Below the pieces are notes generated by a model. That model was not told the origin of the DNA and searched no databases. It saw only the letters and a list, made by a program, of their open reading frames with translations. The position numbers and the translations under genes are program-made. From Dipylidium caninum (Eukaryota; Platyhelminthes; Cestoda; Cyclophyllidea; Dipylidiidae), in assembly GCA_017562135.1 (NCBI GenBank), contig QEYB01000093.1, positions 372,001 through 436,000 of the forward strand: a DNA stretch of 64,000 nucleotides, written 5' to 3'. This document shows, piece after piece, positions 63,728-64,000 of this stretch (positions are counted from its first letter, which is position 1; every line of letters begins with the position of its first letter).

Positions 63728-64000
63728 CTGCACGCAAAGGGAGCAAACATGGGGCCGCGTTACCCCTAAATCAACCAACATTTAGCGGTGCATCAGACCT
63801 TCACCGCCATTCCAATAACGTTATTCATTCTGCCTGGCTTCTTCAGCCCCAGAACAGGTCGTAAATCCTCCCCTTCTGCACAGTACTTATTCGTTGCATT
63901 CAAGAAAATCTACCCATCCCAAGTGAAGTAGTCTGTTCTATGTCCGTTCGCACTGACAATTTAAGCGAAAAAGCGACGAAAAGTCTCCCCACTCCAGTTG
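63728..64000 (-). other. Partial junctophilin intron at right edge
   Basis: Sequence upstream of the GTGCAG acceptor at 63728. It is intronic as far as can be seen. The exons encoding the earlier MORN repeats must lie to the right of the window. Confidence 0.7.

Noticed and set aside
1..64000. tRNA, rRNA, CRISPR, bacterial operons, viral genes or toxin genes
   Set aside because: I scanned for these and saw no supporting sequence. A tRNA search with a covariance model was not possible here.

Overview
This is a window of nuclear DNA from a metazoan, and everything fits a parasitic flatworm, most likely a tapeworm. Every recognisable gene is an animal gene. Coding sequence is broken by many introns, and a large class of them is only 29-37 bp long, with GT-AG (sometimes GC-AG) ends. 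Cestode genomes are known to have a very short intron class of about this size. There are no operons, ribosome binding sites, CRISPR arrays or prokaryotic genes. Species assignment is inference from gene structure and from protein similarity recalled by eye; no database search was possible.

Layout. Eight protein-coding genes were reconstructed exon by exon, checking reading-frame phase at every junction. (1) 1-15903, minus: KATNB1, the katanin p80 subunit, ten exons; its 3' end runs off the left edge. (2) 15904-25181: a 9.3 kb stretch without a recognised gene, holding a decayed mariner transposase at about 21.8-22.6 kb. (3) 25182-38904, plus: a PTBP-family RNA-binding protein that stops after its second RRM. 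(4) 40381-41991, plus: an SLC35C2-type transporter with several tiny introns. (5) 43218-49589, minus: COG4, seventeen exons, three of its introns GC-AG. (6) 50254-51597, plus: RABL2, including a 30-nt microexon. (7) 51988-52497, minus: MAGOH. (8) 52838-53425, plus: PSMB2, intronless. (9) 55117-63727, minus: junctophilin, whose first exons lie beyond the right edge.

Composition changes along the window. About 18-38 kb and 55-64 kb are richer in G+C and CpG, with long introns, microsatellites and poly-G runs. The 39-54 kb block is A+T-rich and compact, with short introns and five housekeeping genes packed in alternating orientation. COG4/RABL2 and MAGOH/PSMB2 are head to head, and MAGOH/PSMB2 share only 340 bp. 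SLC35C2/COG4, RABL2/MAGOH and PSMB2/JPH are tail to tail.

The genes do not form one pathway: microtubule severing, RNA binding and splicing, Golgi transport and tethering (SLC35C2 and COG4), ciliary GTPase, exon junction complex, proteasome, and membrane junctions of excitable cells. I did not find a convincing undescribed multi-gene system. The observations most worth checking are the two-RRM PTBP gene, the cluster of GC-AG introns in COG4, the post-membrane tail of junctophilin, the RABL2 microexon and the mariner relic.
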